A DNA stretch of 39,310 nucleotides, taken from Thermoplasmata archaeon. Its GTDB lineage: Archaea > Thermoplasmatota > Thermoplasmata > Thermoplasmatales > Thermoplasmataceae. Position 1 is the first letter of the stretch. Every line of letters begins with the position of its first letter. This document shows positions 9,468 to 17,560 of this stretch, piece after piece. The position numbers and the translations under genes are program-made. The notes below the pieces were generated by a model that was not told where the DNA came from, searched no databases, and saw only the letters and a program-made list of their open reading frames with translations. The stretch covers positions 1 to 39,310 of the forward strand of contig JAKAFX010000007.1 of assembly GCA_021817735.1 (NCBI GenBank). Direction: 5' to 3'.

Positions 9468-9812
9468 ACACCTGCCAATATACATGTTCCAGAGTTTGAT
9501 CTTTCCATCCCAGGAACTTATGTTTCAGGGTCAGGGGATACTTCAGAGCTGAATGCAAAGGCCTCAATGGTACAAAGGATAGATCTGTTAGGCGACATAA
9601 GTTTCTCACACAGAGCATAAGGCAAAATATCCAGGATCAGATCAATTGTGGAACATTTACATACGTTCATGAATAGGATGTTCCACTTTGCTCATGTCAC
9701 GATGATTAACAGTGCAGAGGGTAAGAGTAAAGACATACTTCACGCAATATGCTACAACATGATGAGGTCGCGCTATCTGGATCGGGTAGCGCGAGATATG
9801 GACATTTTTTAA
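9161..9812 (+). pseudogene. Decayed IS transposase (frameshift after VVQK; later fragments VPEFDLSIPGTYVSGSGDTSELNAKASMVQRIDLLGDISFSHRA and EHLHTFMNRMFHFAHVTMINS...)
   Basis: N-terminal transposase-like reading in two frames joined at TAATG; downstream transposase-like peptides interrupted by stops. Confidence 0.65.
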
Positions 9813-10264
9813 GGAAAAAAGGGAAAATACAGGTAAAACACCCATTATACAAGTAAAATAATTCGAATTAGGTCAATTTCTCAGTAAGATTGCCATTGAT
9901 CTAGGTATATTCTTAGGTTATGGGAAAACCTACCATGCTCTAACAAAACGGGGGGGGGTCGTGAAAAAGGTTATGATGTAGGTTTTTTGAAATCCTCAAT
10001 AATGGCAAATAGTCCAAGTACCTGTGAAACAACGGACAAACTACCCCTGAAAGCACTGTTCCGCATACTTCAGACTCTACTTTCAGCTGGAACAAATGGT
10101 CCCTTTCGACACATGAAAGAGCGGAGTCAAATGCCGGAGAATCTAAAATTGGGGTAGGAGTATGAATTGGCGAAACGGAACCCGAGGATAGGAATCATAA
10201 TGCGTCCTTCAAATTTTCCAATGGACTACTGCATTACATTACGTTAACGCACGGGCGAGGGTAT

Positions 10265-10972
10265 CTACGCCCCATGACCCGCGATTACTTCAAAGCTAAA
10301 GTAGAAACTAACTGGAGTGATGTTCTCGAGCACCCTGTATATGCCATATTCTTCGTATGTCAAGATGTTGAATGACAATGTATATGAATAGTTGCCTATT
10401 TGCGGGGTAAAAGAAAGGTTACCGTTATCCGACAGTACCACCGGATCGAAGTATTGAATTATTATGCTCTGGGGGTTTCCTGATGAGTTGTAATCTACAT
10501 TCATCTGTGGTCCTTTCAGTGGAAGTCCTTCAGTCGCATTCGAATTTCCGGTGAGATAGATATTATTGATAGAAGTTGAAAGTGCGCCATGAAATTCGGC
10601 ATAGGCACTTCCCTCTAAACATATCATAGAATAGATAAACAGCATAGTTGAGGATTTACTGACGCTTGGATTTCCTATATTGTGAAAGTTAGAAAGATTC
10701 ACGGTTCTGCAGAAATCATCGAAGGGAACATAGTACTCGGTAAAGTAGGTCAGACTTATCCCAGATACGTTTATGTGGATCACGCGAAAATCGAAATTAG
10801 CATTGGCATGTCCATCAATGTACCCAGACTTAATATGGCTTAAGTAAGAGTTTCTTGTAGTCATCAATGAGTACGATGCTGGAATATTAGTGAATACTGC
10901 AGGCAGTATCACGATCATCGCGACAGCCACCACAATGAACGAAAACAATTTCTTCTTTCTTCGTGGGATCAT
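10265..10972 (-). CDS. Secreted or membrane-anchored hypothetical protein (235 aa)
   Basis: N-terminal MIPRRKKKLFSFIVVAVAMIVILPAVF signal/anchor; at least seven NxS/T sequons; starts 6 nt after the stop of the 609-aa gene, after GTGAGGAAAA. Confidence 0.75.
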   Translation of the reverse strand: MIPRRKKKLFSFIVVAVAMIVILPAVFTNIPASYSLMTTRNSYLSHIKSGYIDGHANANFDFRVIHINVSGISLTYFTEYYVPFDDFCRTVNLSNFHNIGNPSVSKSSTMLFIYSMICLEGSAYAEFHGALSTSINNIYLTGNSNATEGLPLKGPQMNVDYNSSGNPQSIIIQYFDPVVLSDNGNLSFTPQIGNYSYTLSFNILTYEEYGIYRVLENITPVSFYFSFEVIAGHGA

Positions 10973-10978
10973 TTTTCC

Positions 10979-12808
10979 TCACGAAACAGCTATGCCTATG
11001 GGTTCAAAGATCGTAAATCCCATTGTTGGGTAATTGTTACTGCTATCATACGGATAAGCAGCTTCTATATAATAATGGGAGGAGTATCCCAAATATTCAA
11101 GTACCGCGTTATTGGAATTATAGCTGCTTCCTGGACCATATCTGAACCCTATTTGTGCCTGAAAGGAAAACAAGTACACAGGTTTGTAACTTGGCCAGTA
11201 CCACGGGCCGTACTGATCGTTTAAGTATGTGAAGCCATTATCTCCAAACAAAGCACTGCTAGCATTGCCACCTGAATAAATCGTGTTAGTACTCGTTCCC
11301 CAAGAATAAGGCCCAGGGCTTTGAAAGAATATTGGCCCAAAGGCCGCCATGGCGATGGCGGCAGGTATTGTATCGGGATTGGTTGCGAAAGCAGCAGCCA
11401 TGGCGTAATAAAGCGACTCAGCATATGGCTGTCCGCTCCAGGAACCGTTATTTACCGCCTGCCATGATGCACTATTAAAATTCGTATCTAGCATATCTAA
11501 AGATGAACTATCGCCGATCGAATCCCCCCACCAATAGAACTTTTGTTCATAAGCCGATACCCAGTAATACTGCTTTGAAGGTTGCCCAAATCCCGTGGTA
11601 AATGTCATGAAATCTGATACAGATTGAGGCTCAGAAGTATTTGGGCCAGAGGCAACTTGCTCTACCACATCCCCGATGTATGACTGATCTGGAGTAAAAA
11701 CCTGGTAGTAAGTATATGTATCTGGCGGGTTAGATATCTGATTATTCCCATAACTTATTGGCATTGCGGTGAATATATTGATTGGATAACTTGGAAAACT
11801 AGAGTAGGCAACTCCATCGCCTTCAGGGCTCGAGGCTGCGAATCCGAGGTACGAGCCTGGTCGTGAACTCCAAGTAATAGATGCCGTAGAAATCCCGTAG
11901 ACCTCTTCAGACCCAATAAACGCTAAAGTATGGCTCTGGGAGACTATATAGAAATCAACTGTTGCTGAATAGTACCCCCCCATGCTTCCGATCTGAGCCT
12001 TCACTGTTATTGGGGTGTAAGCAGAAAATGTAGTTACTGTTGGCGAGCCTGTATATTCGTAATCAACACTACTTATTGAAACAGGCGTTGGCCCTCCTCC
12101 CCCTCCACATCCGCATATAACCATCAGCGGCTTCAGAACGGGATCAATGAAATACGAGGAATGACTGGATAATAATACAGGCCCGAAAGAGAGAGCAATT
12201 CTATTCCCAGATAAGGATGAGTTCAAGAGACCGTCTTCGAAAATAGGATACTGTGTCCTCCATGAAAGTTGGCTCGTTGAGTCACTTATTCTCCATACAT
12301 AGTTACTGATTGGAACAGGTCTGTTATAAACGCCGATAGCGTTCGTGTTCAGTTCAGAGTTTATGAATCCATGTTCAACAACATAATTGCTGTGTGGTTC
12401 ATTGATTGAATATATGGCGACAATCGTTCTGTTATTGGAATTATTGTTTTGAATTGAAAGGCTCATATCTAACTTATTTCCGTTTAGTGAATATATTTCA
12501 CCAACATCGAATCCATCTCCGAGAAGTTCAAGCCCAACTGTGTTCTGGACGGCATCGTTTTTCCTGACTATCTTCCGAAACATGAAATGGACTCTAACTA
12601 ATTTACCTTCATTTAGCTGGTAAAGATTCCACTGCTGTTCATAGTATAGGCCATTGGAGTAGATAGATGCTTTTCCTCCGTTAAAAAATATTCTAAAATT
12701 GCCGAGCGTGGTGTCATTTTTTGCCCCTGGTTGATGCGCATAAGAAAGTGATGGAACCGCTATTAATATCATTGAGAGGAATAAAATTACTATCGCCTTT
12801 CCATTCAT
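10979..12808 (-). CDS. Large secreted hypothetical protein (609 aa)
   Basis: Signal peptide MNGKAIVILFLSMILIAVPSLSYA; Tyr/Ser/Asn/Trp-rich extracellular-type composition; CGCGGGGGPTP linker separating two parts; own TATA box upstream. Confidence 0.78.
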   Translation of the reverse strand: MNGKAIVILFLSMILIAVPSLSYAHQPGAKNDTTLGNFRIFFNGGKASIYSNGLYYEQQWNLYQLNEGKLVRVHFMFRKIVRKNDAVQNTVGLELLGDGFDVGEIYSLNGNKLDMSLSIQNNNSNNRTIVAIYSINEPHSNYVVEHGFINSELNTNAIGVYNRPVPISNYVWRISDSTSQLSWRTQYPIFEDGLLNSSLSGNRIALSFGPVLLSSHSSYFIDPVLKPLMVICGCGGGGGPTPVSISSVDYEYTGSPTVTTFSAYTPITVKAQIGSMGGYYSATVDFYIVSQSHTLAFIGSEEVYGISTASITWSSRPGSYLGFAASSPEGDGVAYSSFPSYPINIFTAMPISYGNNQISNPPDTYTYYQVFTPDQSYIGDVVEQVASGPNTSEPQSVSDFMTFTTGFGQPSKQYYWVSAYEQKFYWWGDSIGDSSSLDMLDTNFNSASWQAVNNGSWSGQPYAESLYYAMAAAFATNPDTIPAAIAMAAFGPIFFQSPGPYSWGTSTNTIYSGGNASSALFGDNGFTYLNDQYGPWYWPSYKPVYLFSFQAQIGFRYGPGSSYNSNNAVLEYLGYSSHYYIEAAYPYDSSNNYPTMGFTIFEPIGIAVS

Positions 12809-12828
12809 AATGAAACTAACATTTCTCT

Positions 12829-12836
12829 TATATAAA
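12829..12836 (-). promoter_or_regulatory. Candidate TATA box (TTTATATA on minus strand) for the secreted-protein operon
   Basis: Located 21 bp upstream of the ATG at 12808, consistent with a leaderless archaeal transcript; lies inside the cassette, 17 bp from repeat B. Confidence 0.5.
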
Positions 12837-12852
12837 TCATTTTTGTTTTATC

Positions 12853-13281
12853 GCTATGCCGATATTGTTCTGCTGGAAATATCACATTCTTTTTTCTTGT
12901 CGACTCAGTAGTTTACCGCATGGAATAGAAGTTCATACTGTTATACCCATTTTGGCATTACGGAATGATGTAATATGGGTATTACTGCTAGGAAAGAGAT
13001 AAGGGCGAATGGTGCTGTGTACTACAAAGCATACGATGTGAAGCGTGTGAATGGAGAAGTTGTTCAGAAGTAATGGGATATATCGGCAAGTCACCCAACT
13101 CCACCAAGGAGATTGAACCCGGTGTCTTATTGCGCCATGTGGAAAAACTGGTGAAAAAAACAATGAGCTGGGAGGATATCAACAGTATACTGAAGAAGAT
13201 GGGCACAGAATACGGTGCATGGCCTATCACCAGGATTATAATTAATCTCGCAAACTGTCCAGAGACGCGTGAAACATTTCA
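12853..13281 (+). repeat. 429-bp direct repeat, copy B
   Basis: See copy A; divergence begins after GAAACATTTCA in both copies. Confidence 0.95.
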
Positions 13282-13733
13282 CATGAAAGGTGCAGAATTT
13301 TCTTGGGTGAGCTAAAGGTATACCTTAACACAAGTATACCAAAACATTTAACCCATGATGCAAAACTTGCGATAGGTCGTTATGACAAGAGGGAAACAAT
13401 GCTGCTCGCACAGAATCCTGAGGGCACGATACCGAGGACAAACAACATGGAGATATTCTTTAGGAAGTTGAGGAGGAACATGCGAAAGATATCCAGAAAT
13501 AATGCAACGGAGAAAATACTTGAAGAGAGTTGAGTCTAACTCGCACTCTTCCAGAATATATCCGATCCGGAATACAGAAAGATTGAGCCTGGCAATGCCG
13601 ATGTGAGAGCAGTTTTTTAAGGTATGGAAAACCATTCAAGAATAGACGAATGGCAAAGAAAAAGAAGATAGAGCTTGTTGATAATAAAACAAATAAACTC
13701 CATAGTGGTAATGCACCTCATATCCTATATTGA
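12975..13733 (+). pseudogene. Chimeric decayed transposase: copy B 5' part joined to the C-terminal remnant of a different transposase
   Basis: Downstream of the repeat: KVYLNTSIPKHLTHDAKLAIGRYDKRETMLLAQNPEGTIPRTNNMEIFFRKLRRNMRKISRNNATEKILEES, then FQN-like and KKKKIELVDNKTNKL debris, with stops and frameshifts. Confidence 0.6.
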
Positions 13734-13847
13734 ATAATAGGAAGGAAACAATATATCGATTAGGAGAAAATACTAGAAATAACAGTTACTGATGGGCATA
13801 GTCAGGCAGCCAAAACTTATATTAAAAGGCTAAATGTCCCGGAACAG

Positions 13848-13867
13848 AAAATGCCGAATGGCATTTT
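13848..13867 (+). promoter_or_regulatory. Perfect hairpin AAAATGCC-GAAT-GGCATTTT in the predicted 5' region of the zinc-ribbon/aEF-1beta operon
   Basis: 8-bp perfect stem, 4-nt loop; TATA-like CTTATATTAAAAG lies about 25 bp upstream. Confidence 0.45.
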
Positions 13868-13893
13868 GCGTGAACTGACAACTGGTGGATCGT

Positions 13894-14061
13894 ATGCTTG
13901 GAAAAGACACTTGCACATCATGTGGAACTGGACTGATAGATAAAGGATTCTCCATTTTCTCCTGCCCAAACTGCGGGGAAGAGACAATTGGAAGATGCAA
14001 GAATTGCAGGGAGCACTCAACCCCATACAAGTGTGTTAAGTGCGAATTCGTGGGGCCATAG
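13894..14061 (+). CDS. Small four-CxxC zinc-ribbon protein, HVO_2753-like (55 aa)
   Basis: MLGKDTCTSCGTGLIDKGFSIFSCPNCGEETIGRCKNCREHSTPYKCVKCEFVGP; missed in the ORF track because it is short; GGTGGA upstream; directly precedes aEF-1beta. Confidence 0.88.
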   Translation: MLGKDTCTSCGTGLIDKGFSIFSCPNCGEETIGRCKNCREHSTPYKCVKCEFVGP

Positions 14062-14067
14062 GGCTGA

Positions 14068-14343
14068 GTGAGAGAGTTGGGAGAAGTAGTTGTTGCTTTC
14101 AGGATACTCCCGGAGAACCCTGATGAGAGCATAGAGAAGCTTGCCGCACTGGTTAAAAGCAAGGTTGCGGGTAAATGCGAGATAAACAAGGTAATGACAG
14201 AGGAAATTGCATTTGGTCTCAAAGCCATAAGGCTTGAAATTATAGTTCCTGACGAGGAAGGGCTCATAGGAACCATCGAATCTGACATTGCATCAGTTGC
14301 TGGAGTATCACAGGTAGACACGGAAGACGTGACCCTTGTTTAG
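14068..14343 (+). CDS. Archaeal translation elongation factor aEF-1beta
   Basis: 91 aa, VVVAFRILPENPDESIEKL...EEIAFGLKAIRLEIIVPDEEG...VDTEDVTLV. Confidence 0.92.
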   Translation: MRELGEVVVAFRILPENPDESIEKLAALVKSKVAGKCEINKVMTEEIAFGLKAIRLEIIVPDEEGLIGTIESDIASVAGVSQVDTEDVTLV

Positions 14344-14349
14344 AACCAG

Positions 14350-15534
14350 ATGGATAGCATATTCATTTTACTGGTTGCGTACACTATATTTCTTTGCCTC
14401 ATAGCAATAGGGCTTATTGCACTGGCATCCATGGGTAGATTTCAGGAGGAACCTACCCCAAATTATGAACCCTCCACACTTGTCATTGTACCGTGTAAAG
14501 GGAAGGACTATTCCCTTAGAGAAAATCTTTTGTCATTGAAGAACCAGTCGTTCAGTAATTTCAAGGTGATTGGGGTAGTCGACTCAGAGGAAGATCCAGC
14601 GGTTGAAGAGCTTGTATATGCTGGAATAGACCACATGGTATCATACTTTGCGTGCTCAACATGCAGTGGTAAGGTTCGGGCAATAACATCTGCATTGATG
14701 AGTTACCCAAACTACCAAGTATACGTAATCGCAGATTCGGACATAACTGCAGGAAGTGACTGGCTGAAGTATATTGTGGGTCCGCTGAAGGACGACAAAG
14801 TTGGCATTTCTACAACTTTCCCGCGCTTCAAGCCGGTTGGTGGATTCTGGTCACATTTCAAGTCAGGGTGGGGAACCGTGGGAAGGGCTCTCATGAGGGG
14901 CAATGCCACAAGATTCGGCTGGGGTGGATCACTTGCCTTTAGGTCATCCTTGATGGATCGCGAATCACTTGAATTTTTCTCGCAATCTGTATCAGATGAC
15001 ACTTCCCTGACTAAGATTTCAAGCGAGAAAGGTCTCACAATAAGCTATTCGGAGCGTGCGGAGCCTGTGGTCAACAGCCCGGAAAATTTCAGGCAATTCC
15101 TGGAATGGTCCAACCGTCAGACGGCGCTTTCAATTTCTGCTAGCCCCAATGTGTTTTCATTTGGGGTGGTTTATTACTCTCTGGAAATTCTTCTTCTCAT
15201 TTCCGCGCCGATACTTGCTTACTTGGTAACGCCCTTTTTTCTTCTTCTTGTTATTCCGGAAGCGGTCAAGACCGTAAATCTGTCAAGGCAAATTCCCGAC
15301 TCACGACGATATGCTCCTTTGATTGATATTATTCTTCCATTCTTCTATCTGGCAAATCTCTTCAAAGCCCACAGAATGGAAAGGATTGTCTGGAGGGGAA
15401 GATCATATGCCCTGCAAAAGAACCGCAGTATTTCGATAAGTTCAACTAATGAAAATAATAATAATGCCGCAAACCATGCAATTGAATCGGCTTTGGAGAA
15501 TGATGGTGCAAGCAATGGATGGGGAGTGAAATAA
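14350..15534 (+). CDS. Membrane glycosyltransferase, GT2-like (ceramide glucosyltransferase-like)
   Basis: N-terminal TM, VIVPCKGKDYSLRENLLSLKNQSFSNFKVIGVVDS, DSDI motif, C-terminal TM helices. Confidence 0.85.
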   Translation: MDSIFILLVAYTIFLCLIAIGLIALASMGRFQEEPTPNYEPSTLVIVPCKGKDYSLRENLLSLKNQSFSNFKVIGVVDSEEDPAVEELVYAGIDHMVSYFACSTCSGKVRAITSALMSYPNYQVYVIADSDITAGSDWLKYIVGPLKDDKVGISTTFPRFKPVGGFWSHFKSGWGTVGRALMRGNATRFGWGGSLAFRSSLMDRESLEFFSQSVSDDTSLTKISSEKGLTISYSERAEPVVNSPENFRQFLEWSNRQTALSISASPNVFSFGVVYYSLEILLLISAPILAYLVTPFFLLLVIPEAVKTVNLSRQIPDSRRYAPLIDIILPFFYLANLFKAHRMERIVWRGRSYALQKNRSISISSTNENNNNAANHAIESALENDGASNGWGVK

Positions 15535-15535
15535 A

Positions 15536-15880
15536 CTGTCTGTCCCATACAGGATCACGGTAAGGGTTACCGAGGAAACCATGCGCAAGCTTGAAGAGCT
15601 TGTTGAAAGTTATAATTTCGAAAGCGTTTCCGATGTGATAAGAAAAGCAATCGAAGAATTCATTGAGCGCAACAAGAAGAAGACAACAAAGGGTCCCGAG
15701 ATAAGGGTTACCAAGAATATCCTTGACAATCTTAATAAAGGTCTTACCGACGATTCTGGAATAACCATAGAAGACCTTGTCAGGGCAGTTCTTAGGGAAT
15801 ATACCTCTAACTTAATGAACAGGGAAATTGAGAAGCTGACAAAGGGGGAGTCCAACCCTGCGGATGATGAGGGAGAATGA
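15536..15880 (+). CDS. Tandem ribbon-helix-helix (CopG-like) DNA-binding protein; probable CTG start
   Basis: (M/L)SVPYRITVRVTEETMRKLEELVESYNFESVSDVIRKAIEEFIERN plus a second similar unit PEIRVTKNILDNLNKGLTDDSGITIEDLVRAVLREY. Listed ATG at 15581 would delete the beta-strand of unit 1. Confidence 0.75.
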   Translation: MSVPYRITVRVTEETMRKLEELVESYNFESVSDVIRKAIEEFIERNKKKTTKGPEIRVTKNILDNLNKGLTDDSGITIEDLVRAVLREYTSNLMNREIEKLTKGESNPADDEGE

Positions 15881-15918
15881 ACCTGCTTCTGGGCTTTAAG
15901 ACTCTTTGAGCTAGAGGA

Positions 15919-17553
15919 GTGCAGTCATACATGGTAGTCATACGAAGGAAGACCTCAGAAATAGAAGAGGCATTTGGAAGCAGTTTTCTCATGACACTGC
16001 GGGATTTCTCCAACATAATCGGTTTTAGCGTTGATATCGATGACGAAGTGAAAGTAGAACTCAATCCGGATCGTATTGATCTTGCGTCATTTCACTCCAT
16101 GAACAGGGCAATGAACCTCTTCTATCAAAGAAAGAACTCACCAATCCAGATTACCTGGAGCGGGAATCACCTGATGGATATCAGCAAGGAAACACTTAGC
16201 CTGAGGCCATTCATCATATATTTCGTTGCAAGGGGACCACCTCTTAGAGGCAAAATGCAAGACTTGATCGAATTCCAGGAAAGGATCCACAACTCCATTG
16301 GGAAGGACAGGAAAAAAGTGTCCATTGGGCTCCATGACTTGGACAGTATTCGCCCCCCATTCAGATACATTTCTTCCGATCTCGATTCTACGATTTTCAC
16401 AACCTATGACGGCCTTTCTGGGAGTATCAGGGAAATTATGGCGAGGCATCCCAAAGGTATCTCATATGCTGGCCTGATCGAGAGCAAGGACCGTGCCCCA
16501 CTAATCGTTGATTCCGAGGGTTCGGTGCTTTCGGTTCCACCTGTGATAAATGGGAACAAGTCGCTCGTGGGTTCTGGGACAAGCAATCTTTTTGTTGACA
16601 TCACAGGCACCGACTTCAGGGCCATGAGGGATGCCTTTTACCTCCTGATCGGAGAGCTTTCTTCGTATGGCTTCTCTATCTCGATCCCTGATCTGAATTT
16701 AACGAAACCTATGGAAACTTACCTCAGGGAATTCCACAACAGGGCAATTCAGCTTAATCTCAAGGAAATAGACCGCGTTCTTGGAGCCAGGTCAAGATCC
16801 GTTGATCCCGTCAATTCCCTGACGAGGATGGGCTTTCTTGTAAGTCAGGTAAGCCAGAAACTTGTCGTGATGGTTCCAGGGAACAGGATAGACATAATGG
16901 GTCCGGTTGATCTCATAGAGGACTACGCCAAGGCTGCAGGTTTTGACAACATTCCTGAGAAAGAACCGCAGATACCAACTTCCGGCAGCAGGCAAATTCT
17001 TACTAGAAACTCCGACTCACTGAGGAGCCTGGGGATAGGCATGGGTTTCCAGGAAGTCATGACGTTTGTTGTCACCACATCAAAATATTACAGAAGTAGA
17101 GAATATAGGGGTGGGATTAGTATCCTGAATCCAAAATCCGTGGACAATTCAGTTATAAGGGACAGGCTTTATCTCAACATCCTTGAACTTTTCTTCAACA
17201 ACAAGAACCGTGGATACCCTCAAAGGGTATTCGAAATTGGCTATGTGGTAGCAGACTCAGAGGAGGAGCAGAGAATCTGCTTCGGTTTAACAGGATCAAG
17301 GGCGTCTATCAACGACGCAAGGAGATATGCAGAGTATATTCTAAGGAGGATCTCTGGTAGAGAAATCAAATACCGGCAGGACACTTCCCCTGATTTCATT
17401 CCTGGGAGATTTACCCAGATATTTCTTGGGCAAGACGAAGTTGGCTTCATGGGTGAAGTGCATCCATCGGTTCTTGAGGAGTTTGAACTACAGATGCCTG
17501 CTGCATTTGTGGAACTATATGTTGACAAGATCTCAACAATCAAAGAGTCCTGA
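15919..17553 (+). CDS. pheT: Phenylalanyl-tRNA synthetase beta subunit (archaeal type)
   Basis: 544 aa; RGPPLRGKMQDL..., FVDITGTD, GNRIDIMGPVDLIEDYAKAAGFDNIP, FQEVMTFV. Confidence 0.92.
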   Translation: MQSYMVVIRRKTSEIEEAFGSSFLMTLRDFSNIIGFSVDIDDEVKVELNPDRIDLASFHSMNRAMNLFYQRKNSPIQITWSGNHLMDISKETLSLRPFIIYFVARGPPLRGKMQDLIEFQERIHNSIGKDRKKVSIGLHDLDSIRPPFRYISSDLDSTIFTTYDGLSGSIREIMARHPKGISYAGLIESKDRAPLIVDSEGSVLSVPPVINGNKSLVGSGTSNLFVDITGTDFRAMRDAFYLLIGELSSYGFSISIPDLNLTKPMETYLREFHNRAIQLNLKEIDRVLGARSRSVDPVNSLTRMGFLVSQVSQKLVVMVPGNRIDIMGPVDLIEDYAKAAGFDNIPEKEPQIPTSGSRQILTRNSDSLRSLGIGMGFQEVMTFVVTTSKYYRSREYRGGISILNPKSVDNSVIRDRLYLNILELFFNNKNRGYPQRVFEIGYVVADSEEEQRICFGLTGSRASINDARRYAEYILRRISGREIKYRQDTSPDFIPGRFTQIFLGQDEVGFMGEVHPSVLEEFELQMPAAFVELYVDKISTIKES

Positions 17554-17560
17554 CACGAGC

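Larger units (their letters stand above)
9468..12852. mobile_element. Cassette between the two 429-bp direct repeats, carrying two secreted-protein genes and IS debris
   Basis: Lies exactly between the direct repeats; repeat offset is 3814 bp. Confidence 0.6.

Noticed and set aside
9119-9618. Minus-strand ORFs within the repeats (76, 80, 101 aa), duplicated in copy B
   Set aside because: Antisense of transposase sequence; identical only because the DNA is repeated.
9039-13281. CRISPR array or defence island reading of the repeat region
   Set aside because: Only two 429-bp repeats with a 3.4-kb gene-bearing spacer; no cas or recognised defence genes.
13722-13741. Imperfect palindrome TCCTATATTGAATAATAGGA considered as an IS terminal repeat
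   Set aside because: Only 6-bp arms and no matching partner seen near 9039 or 9812.
13830-14321. 163-aa minus-strand ORF
   Set aside because: Antisense to the zinc-ribbon and aEF-1beta genes, both with clear family motifs.
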